64,000 nucleotides of DNA from contig NC_065874.1 of NCBI RefSeq assembly GCF_933775445.1, positions 5,041,001 to 5,105,000 of the forward strand, written 5' to 3'. Made by a program: the position numbers and the translations under genes. The notes under the pieces are model-generated. The model searched no databases. It was not told the origin of the DNA and saw only the letters and a program-made list of their open reading frames with translations. Shown piece after piece: positions 55,858 through 64,000 of this stretch (positions within the stretch are counted from its first letter, which is position 1; the number at the start of each line of letters is the position of its first letter). This DNA is from Argentina anserina. Lineage: Eukaryota; Streptophyta; Magnoliopsida; Rosales; Rosaceae.

Positions 55858-57451
55858 CGTATATTTGCACAGTAACCGTGAATAGTGAACAGTGAACAGT
55901 AACTTCGTATAAACCAAAATTGCTGAACAGTAGCCGTTTATTACTGTTTTGGCATTTAAAGGTTTACGAAACGATTCTAAATGCTTGTCTTATCTTTTTA
56001 AGGTGATCGCTAAATCGAGGAAAGGGATTATTATCGGAAATTGAGGAATTACGCTCAAGTCAATAAGGTGAGTAAAATCTCACTGAATTTACGAATCTAC
56101 CCTCGTGGTGATTCAACATTTTGCAAGTGTGTTTATCAAATGAATTATAACATGTATATAATTTAGAGGATTACATATATATAGTATAATGGTAATAGGT
56201 ACATAATATATATATAGTTCATTAAATTACGTACTGTTATTAATTCGTTAAAAATAGTCATTTCGGTGACGGAAAATTGAGCATGAGTATGTGAGAATAT
56301 TGTACGTAATTCTTCAGGTGTTTATGAAATATGACATGTATAGGATATAGTGGACTATGTATATATTGTATAAATGGTAATAAATACGAATATATATAGT
56401 TTGCTATATAGTATACTGTTATGATTTTTATTATGGTGATATCGTGAAAGTTTTAAAGCGTACAATGTGATGAGTGATTATTGTACATGATTTTATCACG
56501 GAGAATGTAATAAAATTGTGAGTTGTCTTCGGACGTGATGTGTGGTACAATATGATGTGTGATTATTGTACGTGTTTTTAACATTGAGGTTGTTAAAATG
56601 TGATTTGTCTTCGGACGTGATTTTTGGTACAATATGATGTGAGATTATTGTACGTGTGTGGCAAGTCGGAACCTAGCCTTTGGCCGGGCGAAAGTTACGA
56701 TACAGTTAGAGCTCTAGTCTGTCTGCCTTAATACTGCATGCGAGGTAACGGGTGGTTATCTGCTCATGGGTACTCGGTGTATTTGGATGTTGGGTAGCGG
56801 GTGGCTATCCAATATCAACGGTGTATTACGAGAGGGGTAACAGATGTGTACCAGCGTTCTTGGTACCCGTATTATAAATGCATTGGGTAACCAGAAGGGT
56901 TACTTAATTTCCTCATGAGCTTTTTATTTCATATTTCTTTGGGTCAACCAGATGGGCTGACCATTGGCTCATGGGGGCATTTATATTTGTTGTTTTGTGA
57001 TCTTTCGTATATTTTGATATGCGAACTGTATTGTGATTTTACTCATACGAGCTATAAGCTTACCGGGTTTGTGTTTACAATCCCGGTGCACCAATTCGAT
57101 GGTGTAGGGGATCATTCTGCAGGTGCTGATTAGTGGGAGTTGAGTGACGACTACAGAGGCTTGAAGTCGTTCTTATCCTACTTGTGGTGAGGTTTTAGCG
57201 TGGGTTTGTGTGTGAGATGTTGTGTAATTTCATTTGTGAGATTTGTGAGTGATTTGTGAGGATTATTACATTTCCATTTTATGTATGGATTATAAATTTG
57301 GTTTGTAATAATTGGTTGACTGAGTTGTATTGAGAACTCAGAATTGATCCGCTGTTACACTTTAATGATTTCGAGTTATTTGAGATTATTCGGTGTTTAA
57401 CGACTTTAGAATTTTGAGTTTTAAAGCTCGAAATTTTGGGGTCGTTACAGT

Positions 57452-57463
57452 TGGTATCAGAGC
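57452..57463 (+). other. primer-binding site of the chromovirus
   Basis: TGGTATCAGAGC, complementary to the 3' end of initiator-methionine tRNA, two bases after the LTR end. Confidence 0.93.
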
Positions 57464-57737
57464 CTAAGTGCGTATTTGGCGATTATCAATATCATCCGGG
57501 AGCGATGATCCGACTGCAGGCGGGCCCCCATCACATGCTCCTCGGTATTGATATGTCATCGGGTACGCGAGAGTGTTTTAGGAGCCATACCTAATGGTTT
57601 GGTCCTCCGAGAAGTATCGTGATGATACTTCGATGATTCATCATATCCTGAAATTTCATGTTAATACCTATTGAATCTGTTTTAGTTGAATTCGAGATTT
57701 CACAAGTATTGACTAAGTGTTTCGTTGTTTGAAGGTG

Positions 57738-60700
57738 ATGAACGCTGATAAGGGCCGAGGACGGGCGAGAGGACGTGGTCGAGGTAGGACCACGGGCCGA
57801 GTCCGCAACGTGGAGAACCTTTATGAGGAGGCTGCTCCACAGGTAGAGCGGGTAGGCCGAGGTCGAGGTAGGGCCACAGGTCGAGTCCGCAACGTGGAGA
57901 ACCTCTATGAGGAGGCTGCGCCGCAGGAGGAGCAGGATGAGCCAGCTCCTGCGGTTAGAGATGACGGACGAGTGTTGAAGCTGATCAAGGATATTAGTGC
58001 ACTGTCAGCTCCGACATTTCATGGGGGACTAGATCATATGGTAGCTGACCATTGGATCGAGGGTATGGAGACTTATTTTGAGATGATAGAGTGCACAGAG
58101 ATTGAGAAGAGAAAGATAGCTACATTCTTTCTCAAGGGTGATGCTCTAGATTGGTGGAAGAGCATGAGACAGATTGTGGATGTGTCTACATTCACATGGG
58201 GAGATTTCACCACCATATTCCAAGAGAAGTATTTTCCAGCCTCAGTACAGGAGGACTTAGAGTTGGAGTTTCTGGCATTGGTACAGGGAGACATGACCAT
58301 TAGAGAGTATGATGCTCGATTCTCGCAACTGTATCGGTATGTCAGGCCTATGGGTGCGACTGCTTTAGCTCAGAAGTATCTACGTGGGCTGAAACGAGAG
58401 TACAAGACCATGATATCAGTCCTTTGCCTGACTTCACGGGAGCAGATATTTGAGAGTGCTATGAGCTTGGAACAAGCAGAGAAGACTCAAGCGGGTGATG
58501 TGGGGAACAGAGATGCAAAGGGGAAAGGCAAGGCAGTCTATACAGGCAGCGAGCACTCAGGGCCGAAGGATAGGTCATGGAAGAGGCCAAGACCCCACTA
58601 TCAGGCCCCGACAAGGGCGCCACCCCTAGCTATCAGAGCAGCACCAGTCAGACCATTAGCAGCAGTGAGGTGTTATAGCTGCAATGAGATGGGACATTAC
58701 GCCTCAGCATGTCCGAAACCGAAGAGAATAGGCTGCCACCGGTGCGGGCAAGTGGGACACATAGCTCGAGATTGTACCCGACCACTTCCGGGTAGACAGG
58801 AACGGCCGCAGAGACAGCTACCAGCGGGCAAAGCTAGAGTGTTCGCAGTGGGTCAGCGAGACACAGGGGTGGAAGGTACATTATCACTTTTTGACTACCT
58901 TGCCAGAGTGTTGTTTGATACGGGAGCATCGCATTCATTCATTGCTAGTTCAGTAGTGGAGATGCTAGGATTGATTCCTACACCTCTCGGGGACGCCTTA
59001 TGTGTCACTTCACCCCTTGGAGTGTCACTTGAGTTAGAGACAATCTGCAAAGCTTGTCCTATATTGATTGGAAGTAGAGAGTTCTCTGCTTCGTTGATTG
59101 TGATTCCGGACCACACTTATGATGTGATCTTGGGGATTGATTGGTTGAGACCACAGCATGCTGTGATTGATTGTTTTGACATGGTAGTGTCCTTTCATAG
59201 ACCTAGAGAGCCAGTGTTTCGTTATCGTTGCCTCAAGTCCGACAACGCCATGAGATCAGGAGTTTTGGCACATGTGGAGTCAGTGGTTCAGGAAGTGACT
59301 ATCACAGACATTGTGGTAGTAGCTGAGTTTGGTGAAGTGTTCCAAGAGATACCGGGGCTACCTCCTCGAAGAGTGGTAGATTTCTGCATTGATGTAGTAC
59401 CCGGTACAACACCTGTGTCAAAGGCGCCATATAGAATGGGGCAGAATGAACTTAAGGAGCTGAAGGTGCAGATCGATGAGTTATTAAACCAAGGGTTCAT
59501 TAGACCTAGCGTTTCACCTTGGGGAGCACCTGTTTTGTTCGTGAAGAAGAAAGATGGTTCTCTGCGGTTATGTGTGGACTACAGAGAACTGAACAAGGTG
59601 ACTATCAAGAATAGGTATCCCTTACCTAGGATTGATGACTTGTTCGATCAGCTCAAAGGTGCTACAGTGTTCTCTAAGATTGATTTGAGATCCGGTTATC
59701 ATCAACTCAGAGTGAAGGAAGAAGATATATCGAAGACAGCCTTCAGGACCCGGTATGGACATTATGAGTTTGTTGTCATGCCATTTGGTCTAACGAATGC
59801 ACCAGCTGTCTTCATGAGTTTGATGAACCAAGTATTTAGCCCGTACTTGGATGAGTTTGTTGTGGTGTTTGTGGATGACATCCTGATATACTCCAAGACA
59901 CAAGAAGAACATGTGGTGCATCTGAGAACAGTGTTGCAGACCTTGAAGGAGGCGAGACTGTATGCCAAGCTAGAGAAGTGTGAGTTCTGGAAAGAAGAGG
60001 TCAAATTCCTTGGTCATGTTGTCTCAAAGGATGGAGTACTAGTGGACCCGGCAAAGGTAGAGGCGGTGAAGAATTGGAGTCGTCCAAAGAACCCTACAAA
60101 GATACGTAGTTTCCTCGGTTTGGCAGGATACTACAGGAGGTTTATCGAAGGGTTTTCTAGTATTGCATCTTCATTGACCAAGTTGACCAAGAAAGATACT
60201 CCATTCGTGTGGACGGATGCATGTGAGGAAGCATTCAGCAAACTAAAGACTAGACTGACCACAGCTCCAGTGTTGACAATTCCTTCTAGTGGTGGTGGTT
60301 ATGTCATTTACAGTGATGCTTCGCTCCAAGGTTTGGGTTGTGTGTTGATGCAGCATGGAGGAGTTGTTGCTTATGGTTCGAGACAGTTGAAGATTCATGA
60401 GAAGAATTATCCGACACACGACCTAGAGCTTGCAGCAGTTGTATTTGCCCTGAAGATTTGGAGACATTACTTGTATGGTGAGAAATTTCAACTCTTTTCG
60501 GATCATAAGAGTTTGAAGTACTTGTTCTCACAGAAGGAGCTGAATATGAGGCAGAGGAGGTGGATGGAACTCCTCAAGGACTATGACTTCACATTAGAGT
60601 ACCACCCGGGGAAGGCTAATGTGGTGGCTGATGCTTTGAGCAGGAAGCCGAGAGGCGTGGTAGCTTCACTTATGGTCCAGGAATGGTTCATGCTAGAAGC

Positions 60701-62219
60701 TGCATCAGAGTTTGATTTGGTACCATCGGCAGGAGAACCGAGGGCCTTTCTTGGTAGTGTCACGGTGCAACCCACATTGATCACGAGGATCATACAGGGT
60801 CAGGCGCAGGATAGACTCTCACGAGCTAAGTTGGCGGATCTTGTAGTTGATACGCTTGATGAGTGTCCTTCTGAGTGGAGAGTTGGACCCGATGGAGGGT
60901 TGAGGTTTGGGGCAAGATTGTGTGTCCCAGACTTTGATGAGCTTCGGGAGGAGGTTCTTCGTACGGCACATCGTTCACGCTATACTGTCCATCCAGGGAA
61001 CACCAAGATGTACAAGGACCTATGCAGACAATTCTGGTGGAACGGTATGAAGAAAGATGTAGCAGAGTTTGTATCGAAGTGCCTTACATGTCAGCAAGTG
61101 AAAGCAGAACATCAACGACCAGCTGGCATGTTGAAACCACTGACTATTCCTCTTTGGAAGTGGGAGCAGATATCTATGGATTTTGTGACCGGGTTGCCTA
61201 GATCGAAGAAGGGTCACGATGCCATATGGGTGATTGTCGATCGATTGACGAAGTCGGCTCATTTTCTCCCAGTGTCGATGAAGTACTCAGTGGACGTGCT
61301 TGGGAAACTATATGTGGATGAGGTAGTGAGACTTCATGGTGCTCCAGTTTCTATTGTTTCCGATAGAGATGCACGTTTCACTTCGAAGTTCTGGGGTGGT
61401 TTGCAGAAGGCGATGGGCACTACCTTGGATATGAGTACAGCTTTTCACCCTCAGACCGATGGACAGACGGAGAGGGTGAATCAGGTGATGGAGGACATGT
61501 TGAGAGCATGTGTGTTGGATTTCAAGGGTAGCTGGGAAGATCATTTGAGATTGATTGAGTTTGCCTACAACAACAGCTACCATTCTAGCATTGGCATGGC
61601 ACCGTATGAGGCACTTTATGGTAGGCCATGTCGATCTCCGATCTGTTGGGCCGAAGTTGGTGATGAGGCATTGATGGGCCCAGAGGTAGTTCAGGAAACC
61701 ACTGAGAAGATCTCGATCATTCGGGATAGAATCCGGACCGCTCAGAGTAGACAGAAGAGCTATGCAGACCTGAAGAGGAGACATGTGGAGTTTGAGATCG
61801 GTGATCATGTGTTCTTGAAGGTTTCGCCTATGAGGGGTGTAGTGAGATTTGGCAAGAAGGGAAAGTTGGCTCCGAGGTACGTTGGGCCCTTCGAGATACT
61901 TGAGAAGGTGGGCGAACTAGCTTATCGACTAGCCTTGCCTACTAGCATGTCGGGCGTACACAACGTCTTCCACATTTCCATGCTGAGGAAGTATGTACCA
62001 GATGAGTCACATGTGATCGATCATAGCACCATTGAAGTGAAGGAAAATGCCACTTTTGTTGTCGAACCGGTTCGTATCCTGGATAGATCCACAAAGAAGT
62101 TACGGAGGAGAGAAGTTGGGCTAGTCAAGGTGTTGTGGAGTCACCATGATGAGGGTGATGCATCTTGGGAGCTAGAGTCAGACATGATGACCAGATATCC
62201 ACAGCTGTTTGTTGAGTGA
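57738..62219 (+). CDS. gag-pol polyprotein of the chromovirus
   Basis: One uninterrupted frame encodes capsid, protease, reverse transcriptase, RNase H and integrase. I chose ATG 57738 ([16 protein letters not shown]); an in-frame ATG at 57717 would add seven residues. Residues are numbered from 57717. Gag has an N-terminal duplication ([15 protein letters not shown] twice) and two CCHC zinc knuckles, [14 protein letters not shown] (about 319) and [14 protein letters not shown] (about 340). Protease: FDTGASHSF, Asp401. Reverse transcriptase: [17 protein letters not shown] and the FVDD active site, Asp720-721. RNase [16 protein letters not shown], about 865. Integrase: HHCC zinc region, then Asp1155, Asp1216 and Glu1252, the D,D-35-E spacing. 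The C-terminus, [20 protein letters not shown] then MMTRYPQLF, resembles the Tekay-type chromodomain that directs integration. No stop or frameshift is seen. Confidence 0.96.
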   Translation: MNADKGRGRARGRGRGRTTGRVRNVENLYEEAAPQVERVGRGRGRATGRVRNVENLYEEAAPQEEQDEPAPAVRDDGRVLKLIKDISALSAPTFHGGLDHMVADHWIEGMETYFEMIECTEIEKRKIATFFLKGDALDWWKSMRQIVDVSTFTWGDFTTIFQEKYFPASVQEDLELEFLALVQGDMTIREYDARFSQLYRYVRPMGATALAQKYLRGLKREYKTMISVLCLTSREQIFESAMSLEQAEKTQAGDVGNRDAKGKGKAVYTGSEHSGPKDRSWKRPRPHYQAPTRAPPLAIRAAPVRPLAAVRCYSCNEMGHYASACPKPKRIGCHRCGQVGHIARDCTRPLPGRQERPQRQLPAGKARVFAVGQRDTGVEGTLSLFDYLARVLFDTGASHSFIASSVVEMLGLIPTPLGDALCVTSPLGVSLELETICKACPILIGSREFSASLIVIPDHTYDVILGIDWLRPQHAVIDCFDMVVSFHRPREPVFRYRCLKSDNAMRSGVLAHVESVVQEVTITDIVVVAEFGEVFQEIPGLPPRRVVDFCIDVVPGTTPVSKAPYRMGQNELKELKVQIDELLNQGFIRPSVSPWGAPVLFVKKKDGSLRLCVDYRELNKVTIKNRYPLPRIDDLFDQLKGATVFSKIDLRSGYHQLRVKEEDISKTAFRTRYGHYEFVVMPFGLTNAPAVFMSLMNQVFSPYLDEFVVVFVDDILIYSKTQEEHVVHLRTVLQTLKEARLYAKLEKCEFWKEEVKFLGHVVSKDGVLVDPAKVEAVKNWSRPKNPTKIRSFLGLAGYYRRFIEGFSSIASSLTKLTKKDTPFVWTDACEEAFSKLKTRLTTAPVLTIPSSGGGYVIYSDASLQGLGCVLMQHGGVVAYGSRQLKIHEKNYPTHDLELAAVVFALKIWRHYLYGEKFQLFSDHKSLKYLFSQKELNMRQRRWMELLKDYDFTLEYHPGKANVVADALSRKPRGVVASLMVQEWFMLEAASEFDLVPSAGEPRAFLGSVTVQPTLITRIIQGQAQDRLSRAKLADLVVDTLDECPSEWRVGPDGGLRFGARLCVPDFDELREEVLRTAHRSRYTVHPGNTKMYKDLCRQFWWNGMKKDVAEFVSKCLTCQQVKAEHQRPAGMLKPLTIPLWKWEQISMDFVTGLPRSKKGHDAIWVIVDRLTKSAHFLPVSMKYSVDVLGKLYVDEVVRLHGAPVSIVSDRDARFTSKFWGGLQKAMGTTLDMSTAFHPQTDGQTERVNQVMEDMLRACVLDFKGSWEDHLRLIEFAYNNSYHSSIGMAPYEALYGRPCRSPICWAEVGDEALMGPEVVQETTEKISIIRDRIRTAQSRQKSYADLKRRHVEFEIGDHVFLKVSPMRGVVRFGKKGKLAPRYVGPFEILEKVGELAYRLALPTSMSGVHNVFHISMLRKYVPDESHVIDHSTIEVKENATFVVEPVRILDRSTKKLRRREVGLVKVLWSHHDEGDASWELESDMMTRYPQLFVE

Positions 62220-62239
62220 GCGTGAATTTCGGGACGAAA

Positions 62240-62259
62240 TTCCTTTAAGGGGGGTAGAT
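62240..62259 (+). other. polypurine tract of the chromovirus
   Basis: TTTAAGGGGGGTAGAT lies directly before the 3' LTR and primes plus-strand synthesis. The same context (GACGAAATTCCTTTAAGG) occurs in reverse beside the LTR fragment near 7437. Confidence 0.85.
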
Positions 62260-62660
62260 TGTAATAACCCTCGTTTTTAAACGATATTTGATTGAATTAA
62301 ATTCTATTAAGTTGAGAAGTTTGTTTTAAACCGAATATGATTACTTGCAAACGTTATGAAACGGGAACGGAAACGTTCCGAGAACGTTTAGTAAGAAAAC
62401 GTTACGTTTCCGAACGAATTTATCGACTTTTATTTCGTCGCTCGGTTGTGAAAACTTTCTTCACGGAAGTTGTAGAGCTCGTCGATACGAGTTCGTGGAT
62501 ATGTGACGCGTTCAAATCGGACGTCGGAGGTAAAAGTTATTAACGTCGGAAGTTAGTTTCCGATTTGGAAACTAGTATAAATAGATAATTATGGAATTAG
62601 GGTTTCCATAATCAGAAACCCTTTCTCTCTCTTCTCTCTCATTCCGCCGCTCTCCCCTTT

Positions 62661-62700
<40 letters not shown>

Positions 62701-64000
62701 CCCGACCTTCACTCTCTCTCCCCGATCTCCGGCCTCCAGCTCTCCGTGGCCTGCACCGCCGACTCCATCAACCTTGCAAGCTCGACGCGGCCCCCCTCCA
62801 AGCAAGCCACAGCCTCCAGCGCCGACGTGAAGCTCCGATCGTCCCTCAAGAAATCGAAACAGTCGGTCCAAACTCTCCGACGAGTTTCGGCACTCCCAAG
62901 GCCGAAATAGGTGAGGTTTCCATCAAATAGGATGTAGTGATGCTTGTTGTGTGATTTTTGTGTTGTTTTTGGTTGGATTGATGGAGATTTGGAGGAGATC
63001 GGAGGGGGAGGAAAGGGGGGGAGACACCGTCGCGATGAGTGGCGCGTGTGAGGGCGTGGGTAGGCTAGGGGCAGCGTGAGCCCGTGAGAAGGGCGGAGGT
63101 AGAAGGAGGGTGATTTTGGGCCGGCGGTGGCGTCACACGCGCCGTGGGTGGCTTCGGCGAGTGAGCCCCACGCGCCGCCTGCCGGCGGGTGGCGCGTGTG
63201 CCCCACGCGCCGCCACGTGCGGTGGTGTGACATTTTTATCCGATAGGGGTATTTTGGTAATTTACTGTGTATGGTAAATGTAAATGTAAATTTTATTTAC
63301 GTATGGTAAATGTAATTAAGTTTTACCTACGGTAAATGTAATTATAAATTACTTTCAGTAAATGTAAAAAGTAATTTGTAACAGGGTAAATTAGTAAATT
63401 TTATTTACTGAATTTGTATTTACATTTAAATAGTACGTATACGTACATAAATACGTATTAATATTTATACGTACAGAAATACGTATTAATATTTATACGT
63501 ACAGAAATACGTATATAATATTTATACGTACAGAAATACGTATTAATATTTATACGTACAGAAATACGTATATAGTATTTATACGTACAGAAATACGTAT
63601 TAATCGTATATTTGCACAGTAACCGTGAATAGTGAACAGTGAATAAGGTGAGTAAAATCTCACTGAATTTACGAATCTACCCTCGTGGTGATTCAACATT
63701 TTGCAAGTGTGTTTATCAAATGAATTATAACATGTATATAATTTAGAGGATTACATATATATAGTATAATGGTAATAGGTACATAATATATATATAGTTC
63801 ATTAAATTACGTACTGTTATTAATTCGTTAAAAATAGTCATTTCGGTGACGGAAAATTGAGCATGAGTATGTGAGAATATTGTACGTAATTCTTCAGGTG
63901 TTTATGAAATATGACATGTATAGGATATAGTGGACTATGTATATATTGTATAAATGGTAATAAATACGAATATATATAGTTTGCTATATAGTATACTGTT
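62260..64000 (+). repeat. 3' LTR of the chromovirus (partial)
   Basis: Matches the 5' LTR from 54421 with only a few substitutions. Differences: shorter CT run, about 35 bp extra near 63178-63214, six instead of ten TACGTA repeats, and a deletion of about 167 bp at 63644 (5' LTR 55897-56063). It continues past the window. Confidence 0.95.

Larger units (their letters stand above)
54421..57449 (+). repeat. 5' LTR of the chromovirus
   Basis: Starts TGTAATAACCCTCC, ends GGTCGTTACA. Contains a TATA box (54737), a CT run of about 54829-54872, a ten-copy TACGTA minisatellite (about 55574-55855) and a GGTAACGGGTGGTTATC block also seen in the solo LTR. Compared with the 3' LTR it lacks about 35 bp near 55351, between CCCCACGCGCCGCC repeats. 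Confidence 0.95.
54421..64000 (+). mobile_element. full-length Ty3/gypsy chromovirus (Tekay/Del-type), 3' LTR cut by the window end
   Basis: Structure: 5' LTR 54421-57449 (3,029 bp, TG...CA), tRNA-iMet primer-binding site 57452-57463, a single gag-pol frame 57738-62219, a polypurine tract just before 62260, and a 3' LTR from 62260 to beyond the window. The LTRs differ by only a few base changes over the 1.7 kb that can be compared, which indicates a recent insertion, yet they differ by several indels. The intact frame, primer site, PPT and promoter suggest it may be autonomous. Long LTRs and the C-terminal chromodomain-like block point to the Tekay/Del lineage. A solo LTR of the same family lies at 31860-34671. 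Confidence 0.96.

Noticed and set aside
55654..55917. Minus-strand repetitive frame (NTYFCTYKYYIRIS-like units)
   Set aside because: It is the antisense reading of the TACGTA minisatellite; also checked as a possible CRISPR array and rejected, because the units are contiguous with no unique spacers.
58073..61808. Minus-strand frames under gag-pol
   Set aside because: Antisense shadows of the long polyprotein frame.
62572..63233. Minus-strand frames in the 3' LTR
   Set aside because: They come from the CT-rich leader and GC-rich repeat of the LTR and have counterparts in the 5' LTR.

Overview
This is a gene-sparse stretch of a flowering-plant (eudicot) nuclear genome. The evidence is spliced genes with GT-AG introns, plant-only protein families (HEMERA, ERD4/OSCA, hydroxyproline galactosyltransferase, class-I phospholipase A1), an AT-rich background, and several layers of plant LTR retrotransposons. 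Rosaceae is a plausible family, but that is only a guess from the look of the sequence. There are no bacterial-type features and no CRISPR array.

Layout. 1-2457 (-): 5' two thirds of HEMERA/pTAC12, running off the left edge. 2458-6420: AT-rich intergenic. 6420-8312: microsatellites, a broken ANTH-domain gene split by the 3' end of a chromovirus, and an SF3B1 fragment. 8475-9810: a short-motif repeat cluster hit by a MULE-like element (9-bp TSD), which itself carries a 217-bp solo LTR (5-bp TSD). 10520-11346: displaced duplicate of HEMERA exon 4 and intron. 11431-13443 (-): internally deleted Ty1/copia element. 13569-15048 (-): disrupted gene for a conserved acidic protein. 16005-16680: tRNA-like repeat and a dead matrix metalloproteinase. 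17304-20280: decayed Ty3/gypsy LTR-gag piece.

21134-25687 (+): intact seven-exon GT31 hydroxyproline O-galactosyltransferase. 26458-27433 and 36145-37140: two related O-methyltransferase pseudogenes. 27730-29223 (+): single-exon F-box protein. 30703-31640 (+): broken gene ending in a ribosomal protein eL33-like domain. 31860-34671: solo chromovirus LTR with perfect TSD. 35620-36021 (-): DTW-domain fragment. 37145-41956: long intergenic stretch. 41957-46028 (+): intact ERD4 (six exons, 726 aa). 46911-50699 (+): intact nucleoporin NDC1 (four exons, 539 aa). 50793-52518: a diverged tandem duplication. 52797-54314 (+): intact class-I phospholipase A1. 54421-end (+): a young Tekay/Del-type Ty3/gypsy chromovirus with 3-kb LTRs and one open gag-pol frame, inserted 106 bp after the lipase stop codon.

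The intact host genes are unrelated housekeeping or stress genes and do not form a pathway or cluster. The main story is genome turnover: one chromovirus family appears here as a complete young copy and as a solo LTR, around it lie older gypsy, copia, MULE and foldback elements, and many duplicated gene scraps (HEMERA, O-methyltransferase, SF3B1, ANTH, metalloproteinase, DTW) fill the gaps. Exon coordinates were derived by hand from splice signals and reading-frame closure. Family names rest on recognised motifs, not on a database search.
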